Positions 43,491 through 51,062 of a stretch of DNA of 64,000 nucleotides are shown in pieces (position 1 is the stretch's first letter; every line of letters begins with the position of its first letter). This DNA comes from Candidatus Avelusimicrobium vaccinum (GTDB lineage: Bacteria > Elusimicrobiota > Elusimicrobia > Elusimicrobiales > Elusimicrobiaceae): the NCBI GenBank assembly GCA_902794895.1, contig CADBIY010000001.1:124001-188000 (forward strand), written 5' to 3'. The notes beneath the pieces were generated by a model. The model saw only the letters and a list, made by a program, of their open reading frames with translations, did no database searches and was not told the DNA's origin. The translations under genes and the position numbers were made by a program.

Positions 43491-44672
43491 ATGAGCACAT
43501 TGCATACGCGTATTTTAGGTATTGATTTTGAAAACCCATTTTTACTGGCTTCGGCTCCGCCCACAGCACTTATTGAAAGCATAGACCAAGCATTTGAAAT
43601 GGGCTGGGGCGGCGCAGTGCTGAAAACGATTACGCCGGATGATTTGGAGATGGAGGAAGCTAGCCCGCGCTATGCGGCTTTATATGATAAAAAGCATATT
43701 ATTGGGTTTCAAAATATTGAATTGTTAAGTCACCAAACAGTGCAGTATTGGTGCGACGGTATTAAATACTTGAAACAAAAACATCCGCATAAAGTGATTA
43801 TAGCCAGCATCATGGCCCCGGTTCAAAAAGAGCAATGGCAAGATTTAGTACAGCGGTTAAATAACACGCCTGCAGATGCATATGAATTGAATTTTTCATG
43901 TCCGCACGGAATGCCGGAAAAAGGAATCGGTATGGCAATTGGTACGGATGCGCAAGTGTCGGCACAAATTACCCAATGGGTTAAACAAGTCGCCCAGAAA
44001 CCGGTTTTTGTAAAACTAACCCCGAATGTAACAGACATTGCCACCATTGCCCGAGCCGTTGAAAAAGCCGGAGCCGACGGACTGGCTGCGATCAATACCG
44101 TGCAGGGTTTTATGGGGATTGATTTACATACCTTGCGTCCCGTATTAGATGTAAACGGGAAAACTACTTTTGGCGGGTGCTCCGGGCCAATTGTTCGGCC
44201 CATTGGCTTGCGTTGCGTGGCACAGATCCGGCAAGTCAGTTCGCTGCCTATCTTGGGGCAAGGAGGAATCTCGTCTTGGGAGGATGCCGCGCAATACCTG
44301 GCGGTCGGTGCGGATGCTGTGCAAGTATGTACGGAAGTGATGTTGCATGGGTATCAAGTCATCGGGCCGATGCTCAAAGGATTGCAAACGTATTTAGAGG
44401 AGAAAAAATTTGCGGACATTCAAACACTCCAAAACCGGGCTATTTCACTGATTTCAACCCACGAAAATCTTCCCAAACAACCTGTGGCCTATCCGCAAAT
44501 TAATCAAGAAATTTGTGTACGTTGTGGTAAGTGTATCTCGATTTGCCAAGAGTCGGAACATCAGGCATTGCGGTTAGAGGACGGTTATGTGCAAGTGGAA
44601 CAAGCACGTTGCGTAGGTTGTGGTTTATGTCGGTTGGTTTGCCCCAAGCAAGCCATTGGAATTAAGCAGTAA
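43491..44672 (+). CDS. preA: Dihydropyrimidine dehydrogenase subunit PreA-like
   Basis: 393 residues: a dihydroorotate-dehydrogenase-type FMN barrel (1-310), with the catalytic cysteine in NFSCPHGM as in dihydropyrimidine dehydrogenase, followed by a two-cluster ferredoxin domain (CVRCGKCISIC and CVGCGLCRLVC). PreA reduces uracil or thymine with a PreT flavoprotein partner; no preT lies in the window, so the electron source is open. The start at 43491 has AGGAG 11 bases upstream. Other DHOD-like functions cannot be ruled out. Confidence 0.88.
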   Translation: MSTLHTRILGIDFENPFLLASAPPTALIESIDQAFEMGWGGAVLKTITPDDLEMEEASPRYAALYDKKHIIGFQNIELLSHQTVQYWCDGIKYLKQKHPHKVIIASIMAPVQKEQWQDLVQRLNNTPADAYELNFSCPHGMPEKGIGMAIGTDAQVSAQITQWVKQVAQKPVFVKLTPNVTDIATIARAVEKAGADGLAAINTVQGFMGIDLHTLRPVLDVNGKTTFGGCSGPIVRPIGLRCVAQIRQVSSLPILGQGGISSWEDAAQYLAVGADAVQVCTEVMLHGYQVIGPMLKGLQTYLEEKKFADIQTLQNRAISLISTHENLPKQPVAYPQINQEICVRCGKCISICQESEHQALRLEDGYVQVEQARCVGCGLCRLVCPKQAIGIKQ

Positions 44673-44689
44673 TCCAAGATTTGTTGAAT

Positions 44690-45529
44690 ATGTATATGAG
44701 ATTCTGTCAACTAAGACGATCGTTTTTCCTTACTCTTCTAAGTTGGTGTTTACTGTCGGGCTGTGCTTCCGTATTCAATCGGCAAACATTTACGTTGCAG
44801 GGGGATCATGGTCGTTTGGCGGTGGATTTTCACGGGAAATCTTCTTGCCCGTTGGTTATTATTTTACATGGCTTTAATGCTAACAAAGATATGCCGCTAC
44901 TGACGGAACTTTCCAACCAATTGCGTAGTCGGGGTGCATGTACGTTGCTTTTTGACTTTAACGGACACGGACGAAGTGACGGTGCGTTTGTAGATATGAC
45001 CATTCCCAATGAATTGGAAGATGCACGGCGGGTGTATCAATTTGCCAGCCAACTGCCGCAGATATCTTCTATTTCGTTAGTCGGTCATTCGCAAGGGGCG
45101 GTAGTGGCGGCCATGCTAGCCGGAGAGTTGGGGGCGGATCAAATCAAGGCATTAGTTTTAATGTCGCCTGCGCCGGAATTAAAAGAAGATGTGACAAAAG
45201 GCAATTTATTCGGGATTATCTTTGATCCTAAAAATCCGCCTGCTTTTATTACTCTTTCTAATGGTTTAAAGGTGGGGCGCGCTTATTTGCAAACTACGCA
45301 ACACTTGCCTATTTATGAAGTATCTGCCAAATACACTGGTCCGGTGCTGGTGCTTCACAGTCAAGATGACCAGTTAGTGCCGTATAAATATGGGGAAGAA
45401 ATGAGTAAAATTTACAAACAGGGCCGTTTGGAAACGGTTCGGGGATTTGATCATAACTTTACGCAAAATACTCCAAAGGCGGATGCAATAGTAACTGATT
45501 TCTTAGTAGAGCAATTATTCAGTAAATAA
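44690..45529 (+). CDS. Alpha/beta-hydrolase lipoprotein
   Basis: About 279 residues. N-terminal signal with lipobox LLSGC (lipidated Cys near residue 25). Alpha/beta-hydrolase fold: oxyanion HGFNANK, nucleophile elbow GHSQGA, the Asp in HSQDDQLVPY, and the His in GFDHNF. It is probably an esterase or lipase-like enzyme tethered in the periplasm. The start is uncertain (TTG 44681, ATG 44690 or ATG 44696) because no clear ribosome site is present. It follows preA by about 17 bases and precedes vanX by 11. Confidence 0.82.
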   Translation: MYMRFCQLRRSFFLTLLSWCLLSGCASVFNRQTFTLQGDHGRLAVDFHGKSSCPLVIILHGFNANKDMPLLTELSNQLRSRGACTLLFDFNGHGRSDGAFVDMTIPNELEDARRVYQFASQLPQISSISLVGHSQGAVVAAMLAGELGADQIKALVLMSPAPELKEDVTKGNLFGIIFDPKNPPAFITLSNGLKVGRAYLQTTQHLPIYEVSAKYTGPVLVLHSQDDQLVPYKYGEEMSKIYKQGRLETVRGFDHNFTQNTPKADAIVTDFLVEQLFSK

Positions 45530-45540
45530 ACGGAGGTTGT

Positions 45541-46218
45541 ATGAAGAAAATTATCTTAGGTGTTATTTTATGTTTGGGCTTAATGCCTTTTGCGAAGGCA
45601 GATACTATTTCTACTGATAAAAGCGGTTTTGATAAAATCTATAATGTCATTTATGATGCGGCCTTTGATTTACGTTACTATTCTACGTATAATTTTACCG
45701 GCCAGCGAATCAGAGGTTATCAAGCGCCTGTTGCATATATGACCAAAGAAGCGTTGTCAGCATTGGCGGTTGCCGCCGAAGATTTACGTGCGCAAGGGTA
45801 CCGTATTTTAGTGTGGGATTCTTACCGCCCGCAAAAAGCCGTAGATCATTTTGTAGCGTGGATCAACGATCCGAACGATATGGGTAATAAAAGTTTTTAT
45901 CCCACATTGCAAAAGTCTGATTTAATTGCCGGGGATTATATCATGCCTAAATCCGGTCATACCCGCGGCAGTACGATTGATTTAACTCTTATTAAACAGG
46001 ATGGTTCTTTTGTAGATATGGGGGGGACGTTTGATTTGTTTAGCGAACGTTCTCATCCTGATTACAAGAAATTGACCAGAAAGCAAAAACGTAACCGTAA
46101 GATTTTACGTGATGCCATGCTTAAAGCCGGTTTTAAGGGAATTGATTCGGAATGGTGGCATTTTACCTTGAAAGATGAACCCTACCCAGATACCTATTTT
46201 AACTTTGACGTGGAATAA
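45541..46218 (+). CDS. Exported D-alanyl-D-alanine dipeptidase (VanX/DdpX type)
   Basis: 225 residues. Signal peptide 1-20 (ending AKA). The zinc motifs are SGHTRGSTID and the catalytic SEWWHF (ExxWH). It splits D-Ala-D-Ala to two D-Ala. Because it is exported and not accompanied by vanH/vanA, it probably recycles or scavenges wall dipeptide, as DdpX does, rather than giving vancomycin resistance. CGGAGG precedes the ATG. It lies between two exported hydrolase genes. Confidence 0.92.
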   Translation: MKKIILGVILCLGLMPFAKADTISTDKSGFDKIYNVIYDAAFDLRYYSTYNFTGQRIRGYQAPVAYMTKEALSALAVAAEDLRAQGYRILVWDSYRPQKAVDHFVAWINDPNDMGNKSFYPTLQKSDLIAGDYIMPKSGHTRGSTIDLTLIKQDGSFVDMGGTFDLFSERSHPDYKKLTRKQKRNRKILRDAMLKAGFKGIDSEWWHFTLKDEPYPDTYFNFDVE

Positions 46219-46223
46219 ACGTG

Positions 46224-47246
46224 ATGAAAAACCGTCAGCTACATTTTGGAATGATCTGCGTAACGTTATTATTAAGCATAGGTTGCGCATCTATTCAAAA
46301 AGATCCTTTATCCTTATGGAATGACCAAGCACCGGCTAAACAAGCCTTGGAAGCGTATGTGACTGCAACAACCGTTCCTGGGTCGCCGGAGTTTATTCCG
46401 GTTGGAAACCGTATTGCCGTATTTGATTTAGACGGTACCTTAATTCTGGAAACAGATCCGACTTATTTTGACTGGCTGCTTTTTGAACACCGCGTATTGG
46501 ATGATCCGAATTATCAGGCCACCCAGTCACAAATTGCGGCGGCCCGTTTATCGCGTGAAAAAGGAGTTTTTCCGGAATTAAGTGCCCAGCGGGAGCGGAT
46601 GGTGGCGGAAGCATATAAAGGCCTTACCGTAGATGAATTTTATGTCTTTGTCCGAGCCTTTATGCAAGAGGAGCAACCCGGATTTATCGGCATGAAACGC
46701 GGAGATATTTTCTATAAACCGATGGTGGAAGTCATAGCGTATCTGTTGAAAAATAAATTTACGGTATATATTTCCAGCGGGACTGACCGTTTGACGGTTC
46801 GTCCGTTGGTGTCGGCAAATTTGCCGGAGATTCCCGCTAAGCAAATTATTGGTTCGGATAGCACGATTATCACACGTAAACAAGGGGATACGGACGGACT
46901 TTCCTATACGTTTACAAAGGGTGATGAATTAGTACTGGGTGGAAGGAATTTAATTAAAAATTTGCAAATGAATAAGGTAAGTACAATTATTCAGGAAATA
47001 GGAGTACAGCCGGTACTGGCCTTTGGCAATAGTTCAAGTGATGCAAGTATGCTTAATTATACGATTACTAATAATAAGTATAAAGCACTTGGGTTTATGA
47101 TTTTGTGTGATGATGTAGAACGAGAATATGGAAATAGGCAAAAAGCCGAAAAAATGAAAGAGGCTAGCAAAAAATACGGTTGGATTTCTATTTCCATGCG
47201 GGATGATTGGAAAACGATTTACGGGCCCCATATTAAACGCCGGTAA
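46224..47246 (+). CDS. HAD-superfamily phosphatase lipoprotein
   Basis: About 340 residues. Signal with lipobox SIGC (Cys near residue 21). HAD motifs: FDLDGTL (motif I), SSGT (motif II), a lysine in EIPAK, and GNSSSDASML (motif IV). It is probably an extracytoplasmic acid phosphatase for phosphomonoesters. The start could be GTG 46221 or ATG 46224. It ends the exported-hydrolase trio, before a strong terminator. Confidence 0.85.
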   Translation: MKNRQLHFGMICVTLLLSIGCASIQKDPLSLWNDQAPAKQALEAYVTATTVPGSPEFIPVGNRIAVFDLDGTLILETDPTYFDWLLFEHRVLDDPNYQATQSQIAAARLSREKGVFPELSAQRERMVAEAYKGLTVDEFYVFVRAFMQEEQPGFIGMKRGDIFYKPMVEVIAYLLKNKFTVYISSGTDRLTVRPLVSANLPEIPAKQIIGSDSTIITRKQGDTDGLSYTFTKGDELVLGGRNLIKNLQMNKVSTIIQEIGVQPVLAFGNSSSDASMLNYTITNNKYKALGFMILCDDVEREYGNRQKAEKMKEASKKYGWISISMRDDWKTIYGPHIKRR

Positions 47247-47283
47247 GAACAAATATAATGTTCCGTTCTCTCATTTTTCATTT

Positions 47284-47314
47284 AAAAAAAATCCGCTTTT
47301 CAGCGGATTTTTTT
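47284..47314. terminator. Bidirectional terminator
   Basis: AAAAATCCGCT / AGCGGATTTTT stem (47287-47312) with a TTTC loop and longer A and T flanks. It separates the hydrolase operon (plus) from the tRNA pair (minus). Confidence 0.85.
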
Positions 47315-47317
47315 AAA

Positions 47318-47393
47318 TGGTCGGGGCGACTGGATTTGAACCAGCGACCTCACGGTCCCGAACCGTGCGCGCTACCATCTGCGCTACGCCCCG
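47318..47393 (-). tRNA. tRNA-Pro (anticodon CGG)
   Basis: Minus-strand cloverleaf of 76 bases including an encoded CCA: acceptor CGGGGCG/CGCCCCG, D-stem GCGC/GCGC, anticodon stem CACGG/CCGTG with loop TTCGGGA (anticodon CGG), T-stem GCTGG/CCAGT with TTCAAAT. It reads CCG. Confidence 0.95.
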
Positions 47394-47416
47394 TAAAACT
47401 ACATTAAATTTTTAAA

Positions 47417-47491
47417 TGGTCGGGAAGGCGGGAATCGAACCCGCGATCTCTCGCACCCCAAGCGAGCGCTCTACCTCTGAGCCACTCCCCG
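47417..47491 (-). tRNA. tRNA-Pro (anticodon GGG)
   Basis: Minus-strand cloverleaf of 75 bases with encoded CCA: acceptor CGGGGAG/CTTCCCG (one G-U), D-stem GCTC/GAGC, anticodon stem CTCGC/GCGAG with loop TTGGGGT (anticodon GGG), T-stem GCGGG/CCCGC with TTCGATT. It reads CCC and CCU. It lies 23 bases upstream of the CGG tRNA, so they are probably one transcript. Confidence 0.95.
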
Positions 47492-47528
47492 TAAAAAACA
47501 CCCCTCTTGGGGCTACCTACATATTATA
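47492..47528 (-). promoter_or_regulatory. tRNA leader with -10 and a small hairpin
   Basis: Minus strand: TATAAT (47528-47523) lies just past the merR stop. Then a short CCCC-AAGA-GGGG hairpin (around 47513-47500) is followed by a T-run before the first tRNA. The -10 may drive the tRNA pair; the hairpin may be a weak terminator for merR. Confidence 0.35.
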
Positions 47529-47870
47529 TCATTGTTTGAGCAAATCTTCCAGCGTTTCTTTTATTTCCGTCAATAATTTGATATCTATTCGGGATGGAGT
47601 TGCATTTTCTTGAGAAGGTAACCGATAGTTATGCAATTGCTTTTTTGCGCCTTCCAAAGTAAGTTTATGTTTATAAATGAGGTCTTTAATTTTCAAAATA
47701 GTGTATACATCTTGTTTGGTATAGCGGCGGTGTCCGCTTTCCAACCGAATAGGGCGGATGAGGTTAAATTCGGCTTCCCAATACCGAATAGAATATTCCG
47801 GTACGCCCGTCAAACGCTTTACGTCGCCGATAGAAAAATATTCACGATTTTCTAATTCCTCTAGTCCCAT
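47529..47870 (-). CDS. MerR-family regulator
   Basis: 113 residues. Winged helix at the N-terminus with the MerR motif YFSIGDVKRLTGVPEYSIRY and the HRRYTKQDV segment, then a coiled-coil dimerisation helix. No cysteine-rich sensor domain, so it belongs to the short HU/IHF-neighbour type. The ATG at 47870 has no ribosome site; TGCTATAAT ends exactly six bases before it. Upstream in-frame sequence is interrupted by a terminator hairpin, so a longer protein is unlikely. Confidence 0.9.
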   Translation of the reverse strand: MGLEELENREYFSIGDVKRLTGVPEYSIRYWEAEFNLIRPIRLESGHRRYTKQDVYTILKIKDLIYKHKLTLEGAKKQLHNYRLPSQENATPSRIDIKLLTEIKETLEDLLKQ

Positions 47871-47876
47871 AAATTT

Positions 47877-47885
47877 ATTATAGCA
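47877..47885 (-). promoter_or_regulatory. Leaderless-type promoter of the merR-like gene
   Basis: Minus strand: extended -10 TGCTATAAT, then AAATTT, then ATG. The predicted transcript start is the A of the start codon. The terminator at 47897-47924 sits where a -35 would be. Confidence 0.6.
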
Positions 47886-47896
47886 TTTATCATAAA

Positions 47897-47924
47897 AAAA
47901 TCCCCGCCGCTTGGCGGGGATTTT
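47897..47924. terminator. Strong hairpin upstream of the merR-like gene
   Basis: AAAATCCCCGCC / GGCGGGGATTTT with a four-base loop. The longer T-run is on the minus strand, so it would end a minus-strand transcript coming from 47930-48016, where no protein gene is seen. Confidence 0.8.
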
Positions 47925-48016
47925 CTCAATACAGGTAAAACCATTGCCTACCAGCCTAGGGCTTAATTCCTTCTTAACGGTTTGTCGTGCGTACAAGTCC
48001 AGCCGTTATAAATAAA
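47925..48016 (-). ncRNA. Possible small RNA before a terminator
   Basis: No protein gene is visible in this stretch, yet it ends (minus strand) in a strong intrinsic terminator that has no other user before the MITE-like element and the adhE terminator. A transcript of roughly 90-120 bases from about 48000 is possible. I could not match it to 6S, SRP RNA or tmRNA, and the promoter is unclear. Confidence 0.25.
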
Positions 48017-48145
48017 GTGTCATCCCCGAAGGTTGTAATCGGGGATCTCCCGATTTCTGGGCTGTGGTTAACATAAGGATTTTTTCTTATTTCATTAACT
48101 ACATATAATGGGGAGATTGCCGATAGAAACACTCGGCAATGACAG
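48017..48145. repeat. Nested palindromic MITE-like element
   Basis: 129 bases with terminal inverted repeats of about 38 bases (27 of 38 identical), beginning TGTCAT and ending ATGACA. Each arm holds its own hairpin with a nine-base loop: ATCCCCGA/TCGGGGAT at 48022-48046 and ATTGCCGA/TCGGCAAT at 48116-48140, both followed inward by CTCCC. The 60-base core is AT-rich with a further GTTAA/TTAAC pair. No open reading frame. The arms differ by compensatory changes that keep both stems. Confidence 0.6.
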
Positions 48146-48192
48146 TTTTTTGTGCGTGGGGGTAGTAACGGCTTTTAAACTGCAAAAATTAA

Positions 48193-48217
48193 CCCCGGGC
48201 CAACTAACTGCCCGGGG
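48193..48217 (-). terminator. Terminator after adhE
   Basis: CCCCGGGC / GCCCGGGG stem with a nine-base loop, followed on the minus strand by TTAATTTTT. Confidence 0.8.
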
Positions 48218-48243
48218 ATTAAGATTTTTACTTAAAAGCCTGC

Positions 48244-50886
48244 TTATTTGTTCTTGTGTTTTACAGGTTCACCATAATAGGCTTTTAAGAACAATTCCTT
48301 AATTTCGCTGATTAACGGATAGCGGGCGTTTCCGCCGGTGCATTGATCATCAAAGGCGAGTTCGGAAAGTTTGTCCAGGTTATCCAAAAATTCTTTTTCC
48401 TGAATACCATATTCTTTGAGCGAGCGCGGAATATTGAGTTTGTGTTTCAATTCTTCCACCATGTCAATCAGTTTTTGCACTTTGGCATCTTTATCGTCGC
48501 CCAGGTTGTTATGCGGCAAGAGGAAGTCAATAATCTTGGCATAGCGTCCTTTTACAAACGGATATTTGTATTGCGGGAACAAGCCTTGTTTGGTGGGTTT
48601 ATCCGTAGCGTTAAATTCAATCACGTAGGACAATAACATCGCATTGGCTAACCCGTGCGGTACGTGATACATGGCCCCTAATTTATGCGCCATGGAGTGA
48701 CATAATCCCAAGAAGGCGTTGGCAAAAGCCATACCTGCGATGGTGGCTGCATAGTGCATTTTTTCGCGGGCATTGACGTCTTTGGCGCCTAACGTGTAAG
48801 ATCGTTCCAAATACTTGAATACCAAGCGCATGGCTTCCAATGCTTGGCCTTCCGTAAAGTTGGTCGAGTACACGGAAGTGTAGGCTTCAATGGCGTGGGT
48901 CAACACGTCTAATCCGGAGAAAGCCGTTAAAGATTTAGGCATACCGAGTACAAATTCCGGATCAATAATGGCTACATCCGGGGTTAAGGCATAGTCGGTA
49001 ATAGCATATTTGGTGCCTGTTTTTTCATCCGTAATAATGGTAAACGGCGTTACTTCGGAACCGGTACCGGAAGTGGTGGGAATTGCCACCATGGTTGCTT
49101 TTTTGCCCAACGGACCGGCTGCATAAATACGTTTGCGAATATCCATAAAGCGCATGGCAATATCTTCAAAACTGGTATCCGGGTTTTCGTACATCAGCCA
49201 TACCATTTTTCCTTCGTCCATAGCAGAACCGCCACCCAAGGTAATGATTAAATCAGGTTGCCAGGAATTGGCAATGGCGAGGGCTTCTGTTACGTTCGAA
49301 ATATTGGGATCCGGTAACACATCGGAAAATACACGGAACTTAATATTTAGGCTTTCCAACACGTCGGCAACGGCGCGCACATGGCCCAGTTGTTCCATGG
49401 TTTTATCGGTAATGATGTAAGCGCGTTTTTTATCTTTCAGTTCCGCTAACGCTTGCGATAAAGCACCGCGTTTGAAATAGATTTTGGAAGGCACTTTGTA
49501 CCAGTACATGTTTTCGCGGCGTTCCGCGACGGATTTTACGTTCATAAGGTGTTTAACTCCAATATTTTCGCTGACTGAGTTGCCGCCCCAAGAACCGCAT
49601 CCTAACGTTAACGACGGGGCAAGTTTAAAGTTATATACATCACCAATGGCGCCTTGAGAAGACGGGATATTAATTAATGTACGTGCGGTAGGCATATCCT
49701 GGAAGGCGGTAATGTGGTCTTCATTAGTTTCAGCCGTATAGAGTACGGAAGTATGTCCGGCTCCGCCGTAAAGAATAAGATCGCGCGCCAAGGTAACGGC
49801 ATGCGGAAAATCTTTCGCGCGGTAGAAGCCCAGCACCGGAGATAATTTTTCGCGGGCAAACACTTCTTCGTCGTTTACTTCTTTGGCTTCGGCAATTAAA
49901 ATTTTGGTGCCGGCGGGAACTTTAATGCCGGCCATTTCAGCAATTTTTTCCGCACTTTGACCGACAATGCCGGAATTTAATTTACCGTTTACCACAATGG
50001 TTTCGGCTAGTTTTTTGCGGTCTTTACCTGTTACAAAATGGCAACCGCGGGTGATAAATTCTTGCTTTACGGCGTCGTAAACGCTGTCTTCCACGATAAC
50101 GGATTGTTCGCTGGCGCAAATCATACCGTTATCAAAGGTTTTACTCATGATAATGGAACTGACAGCCATTTTAATATCGGCGGTGGCATCAATTACGGCC
50201 GGCGTGTTTCCGGCGCCTACACCGATAGCCGGTTTGCCGGAGGAGTAGGCCGCGCGAACCATGCCCGGGCCGCCAGTGGCTAAAATTAAGTTGATGTGCG
50301 GGTGATGCATCAGCGCATTGGAAAGCGGCATGGTCGGGTTTTCAATCCAGCCGATAATTCCTTCCGGGGCACCGGCTTCCACGGCGGCATTAAGCACAAT
50401 GCGGGCCGCTTCAATGGTGCATTTTTTGGCACGCGGATGGGGGGAGAAAACAATCCCGTTGCGTGTTTTTAACGCAAGTAAACTCTTGAAAATTGCGGTG
50501 GAAGTCGGGTTGGTGGTAGGAATAACCCCGGCGATTACCCCAATCGGCTCGGCTACTTGGCGGTATCCAAAAGCATCATCATCCGATAATACCCCACAGG
50601 TTTTGGTGTCTTTATATTGGTTGTAAATATATTCGGAAGCAAATTGGTTTTTAATTACTTTATCTTCCATAACGCCCATACCACTTTCTTCAACAGCCAT
50701 TTTGGAAAGGGGGATACGGTTTTGGGCGGCTGCAATGGCAGCGGCACGGAAAATTTTATCTACTTGTTCTTGCGTATAAGTAGCATAGATTTGCTGGGCG
50801 GCTTTTACTTTATCAACGATTTTATCTAACATAGCGAGTTCTTCGCCAGTGGCAACAGCGGGAGCAGTTTTCTTTTTTTCTGCCAT
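48244..50886 (-). CDS. adhE: Bifunctional acetaldehyde-CoA / alcohol dehydrogenase
   Basis: 880 residues, the usual AdhE size. The N-terminal half is a CoA-acylating aldehyde dehydrogenase with the catalytic cysteine in NGMICASEQ. The C-terminal half is an iron-type alcohol dehydrogenase with GGGSAMDEGK and the metal-ligand histidines in DVLTHAIEAY and LCHSMAHKLGAMYHVPHG. It reduces acetyl-CoA to ethanol and reoxidises two NADH, the main redox sink of a mixed fermentation. AAGGAG precedes the ATG. It is divergent from rex, the NADH-sensing repressor expected to control it. Confidence 0.97.
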   Translation of the reverse strand: MAEKKKTAPAVATGEELAMLDKIVDKVKAAQQIYATYTQEQVDKIFRAAAIAAAQNRIPLSKMAVEESGMGVMEDKVIKNQFASEYIYNQYKDTKTCGVLSDDDAFGYRQVAEPIGVIAGVIPTTNPTSTAIFKSLLALKTRNGIVFSPHPRAKKCTIEAARIVLNAAVEAGAPEGIIGWIENPTMPLSNALMHHPHINLILATGGPGMVRAAYSSGKPAIGVGAGNTPAVIDATADIKMAVSSIIMSKTFDNGMICASEQSVIVEDSVYDAVKQEFITRGCHFVTGKDRKKLAETIVVNGKLNSGIVGQSAEKIAEMAGIKVPAGTKILIAEAKEVNDEEVFAREKLSPVLGFYRAKDFPHAVTLARDLILYGGAGHTSVLYTAETNEDHITAFQDMPTARTLINIPSSQGAIGDVYNFKLAPSLTLGCGSWGGNSVSENIGVKHLMNVKSVAERRENMYWYKVPSKIYFKRGALSQALAELKDKKRAYIITDKTMEQLGHVRAVADVLESLNIKFRVFSDVLPDPNISNVTEALAIANSWQPDLIITLGGGSAMDEGKMVWLMYENPDTSFEDIAMRFMDIRKRIYAAGPLGKKATMVAIPTTSGTGSEVTPFTIITDEKTGTKYAITDYALTPDVAIIDPEFVLGMPKSLTAFSGLDVLTHAIEAYTSVYSTNFTEGQALEAMRLVFKYLERSYTLGAKDVNAREKMHYAATIAGMAFANAFLGLCHSMAHKLGAMYHVPHGLANAMLLSYVIEFNATDKPTKQGLFPQYKYPFVKGRYAKIIDFLLPHNNLGDDKDAKVQKLIDMVEELKHKLNIPRSLKEYGIQEKEFLDNLDKLSELAFDDQCTGGNARYPLISEIKELFLKAYYGEPVKHKNK

Positions 50887-50909
50887 ATTATTTCTCCTTA
50901 AATTGGGTG

Positions 50910-50970
50910 CAAAATATCCAAATGGATATTTTGTTATCTATATTGTAACTTTTGGGGATTTGCTTGTCAA
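50910..50970 (-). promoter_or_regulatory. adhE promoter with perfect palindrome at the start point
   Basis: Minus strand: TTGACA (50970-50965), 17-base spacer, TACAAT (50947-50942), predicted start near 50935. Immediately downstream, 50910-50933 is a perfect 24-base inverted repeat (ten-base arms CAAAATATCC/GGATATTTTG, AAAT centre), well placed as a repressor operator. Rex from the divergent gene is the natural candidate, although the site is not the textbook TTGTGAA/TTCACAA sequence. Confidence 0.75.
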
Positions 50971-51000
50971 TGTACATTCGGAAAAAATTTTAAAATAAAG

Positions 51001-51046
51001 TTGACATATATCATAAAAATACATATTATAGATATTATAATATCTA
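51001..51046 (+). promoter_or_regulatory. rex promoter with perfect palindrome over the start point
   Basis: TTGACA (51001-51006), 17-base spacer, TATTAT (51024-51029). A perfect 18-base palindrome, TAGATATTATAATATCTA at 51029-51046, covers the predicted start near 51036. It suggests autoregulation; it shares a GATATT core with the adhE palindrome. Confidence 0.7.
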
Positions 51047-51062
51047 CAAAAGAGGTTATCCC

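Noticed and set aside
45541-46218. VanX-type dipeptidase as a sign of vancomycin resistance
   Set aside because: The protein has a signal peptide, no vanH or vanA lies near it, and the ddl gene at 14247 has the Lys-Tyr omega loop of D-Ala-D-Ala ligases.
47871-47996. Upstream extension of the merR-like protein by 42 codons
   Set aside because: The extension would translate through a strong terminator hairpin and adds no conserved sequence; the ATG at 47870 gives a standard MerR N-terminus.
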